Assembly (NCBI RefSeq): GCF_011393025.1
Contig: NZ_JAAOEO010000003.1
Span: 124,001-188,000, forward strand
DNA length: 64,000 nucleotides
Source: Neobacillus terrae
GTDB taxonomy: Bacteria > Bacillota > Bacilli > Bacillales > Cytobacillaceae
Direction: 5' to 3'
Position 1 is the stretch's first letter. Every line of letters begins with the position of its first letter. Below, in pieces: positions 61,286 to 64,000 of this stretch. The notes under the pieces were generated by a model. The model did not search any database. It saw only the letters and a program-made list of their open reading frames with translations, and had not been told where the DNA came from. A program made the position numbers and the translations under genes.

Positions 61286-62800
61286 CTACTGTAAGAAATC
61301 AGTAAACTGGTTGGTGTGGTTATGCATAAAGTCCAGCGCTGTATTTGGCAAAATACCCAAAATAACGGTTGCTGCCACGCAAATGGTTAATACAATCAAA
61401 ATTCCCGTTGGAATATTGAATTTGGTTTCCTTTGCTGCAGGTCGGAAGAAAATTTGAGTCAGTATCCCGAAATAGTAGAAATAAGATACTACTGTTGTCG
61501 CAATCATAATGGACGCCAAAACGTAATGAGGATTGTCTCCTGTAAAGGCTCCTATAAAGATATTCACCTTTCCAATAAAGCCGGCCGTACCCGGAAAACC
61601 AGCAAGGGACAGAATTAAAATTCCCATTGCAGCTGCCAGCCATGGTGAACGTTTATATAGTCCGGCAAACTGGCTGATCTCTTCGGAGCCTTCTTTTTCA
61701 GAAACCAACTGAATGACCGCGAAGGCACCAAGGTTCATGAAAAGATAGGCAAGCAGGTAAAACCAGATGGCATCAAACATGACAAAGCTTAGTGAAGCAA
61801 ACGCGACGAGGATATAACCTGCGTGCGCTATGCTTGAATATGCAAAAAGCCGCTTGATATTCGTTTGCCTTAAGGCAATGACGTTTCCAATAATCATCGT
61901 TGCTCCTGCTATGAAGGAGATATAATCCTGCATATGCAGAAGAATTGGTATCGAGCCTGGTCCGTTTGACGGAGTTACTCCGAAAATGGACAGCAGTACA
62001 CGCGTTATTAGGATAAAGCCTGCTGACTTTGAGACCACACTAAGGAATGCTGTGACAGGTGTTGGTGCTCCCTGGTAAACATCCGGTGCCCACATATGGA
62101 ACGGGGCTGCCGCAAGCTTAAAGGCGAGACCGATGAAAATCATAAGGAATGCCAGTCCAAGCAGGTACGCATATTGTGGATTTCCCAGAGAAGCAAGCTG
62201 CCCGGCAATCCCCTTTAGATTAGTCGTGCCAGTTAAGCCATATACATAGCTCATTCCGAACAATGTGATAGCTGTTGAAATTCCGCCGTTTATGACATAT
62301 TTCATCGCAGATTCATTAGATTTAATATTGCGTTTCTTGATTCCCGCAAGAATATAGGAAGAAATGGACAACAGTTCAAGTCCTACAAACAAGGTAATTA
62401 AATCACCGCTTGAGGCCATCATCATAGCGCCAAGTAAAGCAGTTAAAAACAGGTAGTAAAACTCTCCCCGTGATTCTTCCATTCCTTCTTTTGGTTCATA
62501 GCTGACCGCCAAAAGGAGGACAAGTGCCGAACCGCCAAGCAGGATAAATTTAAATACTTTTGAAAAAGCATCGAGGCGGAATGTATCATCCAAAATGGAA
62601 GCAACAGGATGGTCTATCATTCCCGCAAGTGCTGCTATAGCTGCTACAATCGCTGCTATACCAACATATCCGAATACTTTCCGATCCATTTTGTCGGGCA
62701 TGAATAAATCCAATAACGAAAGAAGTGCTGCAACAGCCAAGATGATGAACTCTGGTGCCATGATTCCCCACTGAAATGATTGCAATGTCTCAAGACTCAT
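61286..62800 (-). CDS. nuoN: NADH-quinone oxidoreductase subunit N
   Basis: 504 residues, about 14 membrane helices, with the proton-antiporter family core: SGDLITLFVGLELLSISSYIL, KYVINGGISTAITLFG, the lysine-bearing FKLAAAPFHMWAPDVYQGAPTPVTAF and the later SIAHAGYILVA. Proton-pumping antenna subunit of complex I. Starts at ATG 62800, six bases after nuoM, with GGGAGGGTGATG. Last gene of the nuo operon. Confidence 0.95.
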   Translation of the reverse strand: MSLETLQSFQWGIMAPEFIILAVAALLSLLDLFMPDKMDRKVFGYVGIAAIVAAIAALAGMIDHPVASILDDTFRLDAFSKVFKFILLGGSALVLLLAVSYEPKEGMEESRGEFYYLFLTALLGAMMMASSGDLITLFVGLELLSISSYILAGIKKRNIKSNESAMKYVINGGISTAITLFGMSYVYGLTGTTNLKGIAGQLASLGNPQYAYLLGLAFLMIFIGLAFKLAAAPFHMWAPDVYQGAPTPVTAFLSVVSKSAGFILITRVLLSIFGVTPSNGPGSIPILLHMQDYISFIAGATMIIGNVIALRQTNIKRLFAYSSIAHAGYILVAFASLSFVMFDAIWFYLLAYLFMNLGAFAVIQLVSEKEGSEEISQFAGLYKRSPWLAAAMGILILSLAGFPGTAGFIGKVNIFIGAFTGDNPHYVLASIMIATTVVSYFYYFGILTQIFFRPAAKETKFNIPTGILIVLTICVAATVILGILPNTALDFMHNHTNQFTDFLQ

Positions 62801-62806
62801 CCTTCA

Positions 62807-64000
62807 TCACCCTCCCAACCCAAGCATGATCGTTTCTAGCGCTGTCTTAAGTGGTGAACTCAGAACACTTGGGTAAACGCCGATCAATACGATTAAAAAC
62901 ATTAGTGTAAGAACAGGAACAAACTCTGCTCCTTTTAAATCCATGGTCCCGGCAAACTCCCGGTGTGCCTGGCCGAATGTCATGCCTAGTACGGCACGCA
63001 GCAGGTAGGCGGCAGTCATGATAATTCCGATCGTTCCGACTGCAGCAAGAACTGGCATATCTTTGAACAGGCCAAGGAATGCCATAAATTCACTGACAAA
63101 GCCGGACATACCTGGCAGGCCAAGTGATGCCATTGCACCGGCAAGCAGGAACCCTGCGGCCAGCGGCATGCCCTTTGCAAGGCCGCCAAGGTTTTCAATA
63201 AGCGAGGTATCTGTACGCTCGTAAAATACCCCTACCAGGAAGAAAAGCAAAGCGGAAATTAATCCGTGTGATACGACTTGGAAGATGGCTCCTTGAATAC
63301 CTGTTGCATTTAATGCACCAATTCCGATAAGAACAATCCCCATATGGGAAATGGACGAATAGGCAAGAACCATTTTGAAGTCCTTTTGGATAAAGGCAAG
63401 AAATGCCCCGTATAGTAGGTTTATTACTCCGAGAAAAGCGAGCACGCCTGCTACATCTTTAAATTGTTCAGGAAAGATTCCCATAGCGAAACGGATTAAA
63501 CCGAATGCACCGATTTTCAAGAGAATACCTGAGTGAATCATAACAATAGATGGCGGTGCCTGAACGTGCACTCGAAGCATCCAGCTATGCAACGGAAATA
63601 TTGGAAGCTTTACACCGAATGCTATTAAAAGAGCAATCAGTAGCCCCATTTTTACCGAGCCGGAAAGCGGACTTTTTGCAGCGTTAACAATCTGCTGCAG
63701 ATCATGTATATTTGATGTTCCTGTTTTTGCAAAAAGGACCATGATTACAATCAGCAGAATGGCTGAGCCCAATCCGTTATAGATTAAAAAGCTAAAGGCG
63801 GCCTTTTCTTTTTCAAAATAACCCCATTTTCCGATTAGGAAGAACATTGGAACAAGCGTTACTTCAAAGAAAATAAAGAACAGGATCAAATTTAAGGATG
63901 TAAAGACCCCAAGCATCCCTGTTTCTAACAGGAGGAAAAGCATGAAATAACCTTTCCACTCTTTTTTAATATGCATGGAAGCAACTGCTGCCAAGGTGGC
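62807..64000 (-). CDS. nuoM: NADH-quinone oxidoreductase subunit M (5' end outside window)
   Basis: The frame is open to the window edge, so about 398 C-terminal codons are visible. Contains FFEVTLVPMFFLIG, the conserved Glu region, LIYNGLGSAILL, IAFGVKLPIFPLHSWMLRVHVQAPPSIVMIHSG and YSSISHMG, the antiporter-like (Mrp/NDH-1) signature with lysine and histidine residues for proton transfer. Membrane subunit of complex I, usually directly before nuoN as here. Presence of nuo genes separates this strain from B. subtilis. Confidence 0.95.
   Translation of the reverse strand, partial: ATLAAVASMHIKKEWKGYFMLFLLLETGMLGVFTSLNLILFFIFFEVTLVPMFFLIGKWGYFEKEKAAFSFLIYNGLGSAILLIVIMVLFAKTGTSNIHDLQQIVNAAKSPLSGSVKMGLLIALLIAFGVKLPIFPLHSWMLRVHVQAPPSIVMIHSGILLKIGAFGLIRFAMGIFPEQFKDVAGVLAFLGVINLLYGAFLAFIQKDFKMVLAYSSISHMGIVLIGIGALNATGIQGAIFQVVSHGLISALLFFLVGVFYERTDTSLIENLGGLAKGMPLAAGFLLAGAMASLGLPGMSGFVSEFMAFLGLFKDMPVLAAVGTIGIIMTAAYLLRAVLGMTFGQAHREFAGTMDLKGAEFVPVLTLMFLIVLIGVYPSVLSSPLKTALETIMLGLGG

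Noticed and set aside
1..64000. tRNA, rRNA, insertion sequence or prophage
   Set aside because: No cloverleaf, rRNA segment, transposase, integrase or terminal inverted repeats were seen in any part.

Overview
The window is chromosomal DNA of a low-GC, spore-forming, flagellated member of the Bacillaceae. The evidence is gene content and order: nuoM-nuoN, ywzB-ywmB-murAA-spoIID, spoIIQ, sspH, spoIIID-mbl-flhO-flhP, fabZ, ssbB and ywqB-ywqA all resemble the ywm/ywp/ywq region of Bacillus subtilis. Strong Shine-Dalgarno (SD) sequences, frequent GTG/TTG starts and dense hairpin terminators fit as well. Unlike B. subtilis, this strain has nuo (complex I) genes, so it is a related genus (Mesobacillus/Cytobacillus-like, inferred) rather than B. 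subtilis. I see no rRNA, tRNA, transposase, prophage or CRISPR array.

1-22.8 kb is a cell-surface and secretome region: a DUF5011-type Ig-repeat protein, an HExxH (M30-like) metalloprotease, a subtilisin-like protease with FlgD-like Ig domains, a doubly frameshifted beta-lactamase-like serine hydrolase, a LysM/NlpC-P60 endopeptidase, an L,D-transpeptidase, a giant YfkN-like nucleotidase and an SH3b amidase. Embedded in it (12.8-15.4 kb) is a compact signalling-like operon: a DUF5317 membrane protein, a 35-residue hydrophobic peptide whose ATG overlaps the DUF5317 stop codon, a perfect 13-bp hairpin, and a membrane GGDEF/HD-GYP protein. This is my best candidate for an undescribed system.

23-35 kb holds miscellaneous genes: a 51-aa protein, a Gfo/Idh/MocA oxidoreductase, a CPBP protease preceded by a 31-aa membrane peptide, a Nudix hydrolase, an ECF sigma factor with its co-translated membrane partner, xpaC-yaaN, and ywqB-ywqA. 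35-44 kb returns to surface proteins: a duplicated propeller-like protein with 14 cell-wall-binding repeats, a second SH3b amidase, and a 1243-aa protein of 13 repeats.

44-64 kb is the conserved core read mostly on the minus strand. It includes ssbB with a textbook ComK site, fabZ, the hook-basal body genes, mbl, spoIIID, sspH, a penicillin-binding protein, spoIIQ, a NERD nuclease-like gene, spoIID, murAA and the end of the nuo operon. Between the NERD gene and spoIID lies a second unusual object: about 20 copies of a 21-bp motif in four phased clusters separated by palindrome-containing modules.

Functionally the window combines peptidoglycan synthesis and remodelling (MurAA, PBP, Mbl, amidases, endopeptidase, L,D-transpeptidase), sporulation morphogenesis (SpoIID, SpoIIQ, SpoIIID, SspH), c-di-GMP signalling, respiration and natural competence. 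All calls come from reading the sequence; no database search was run.
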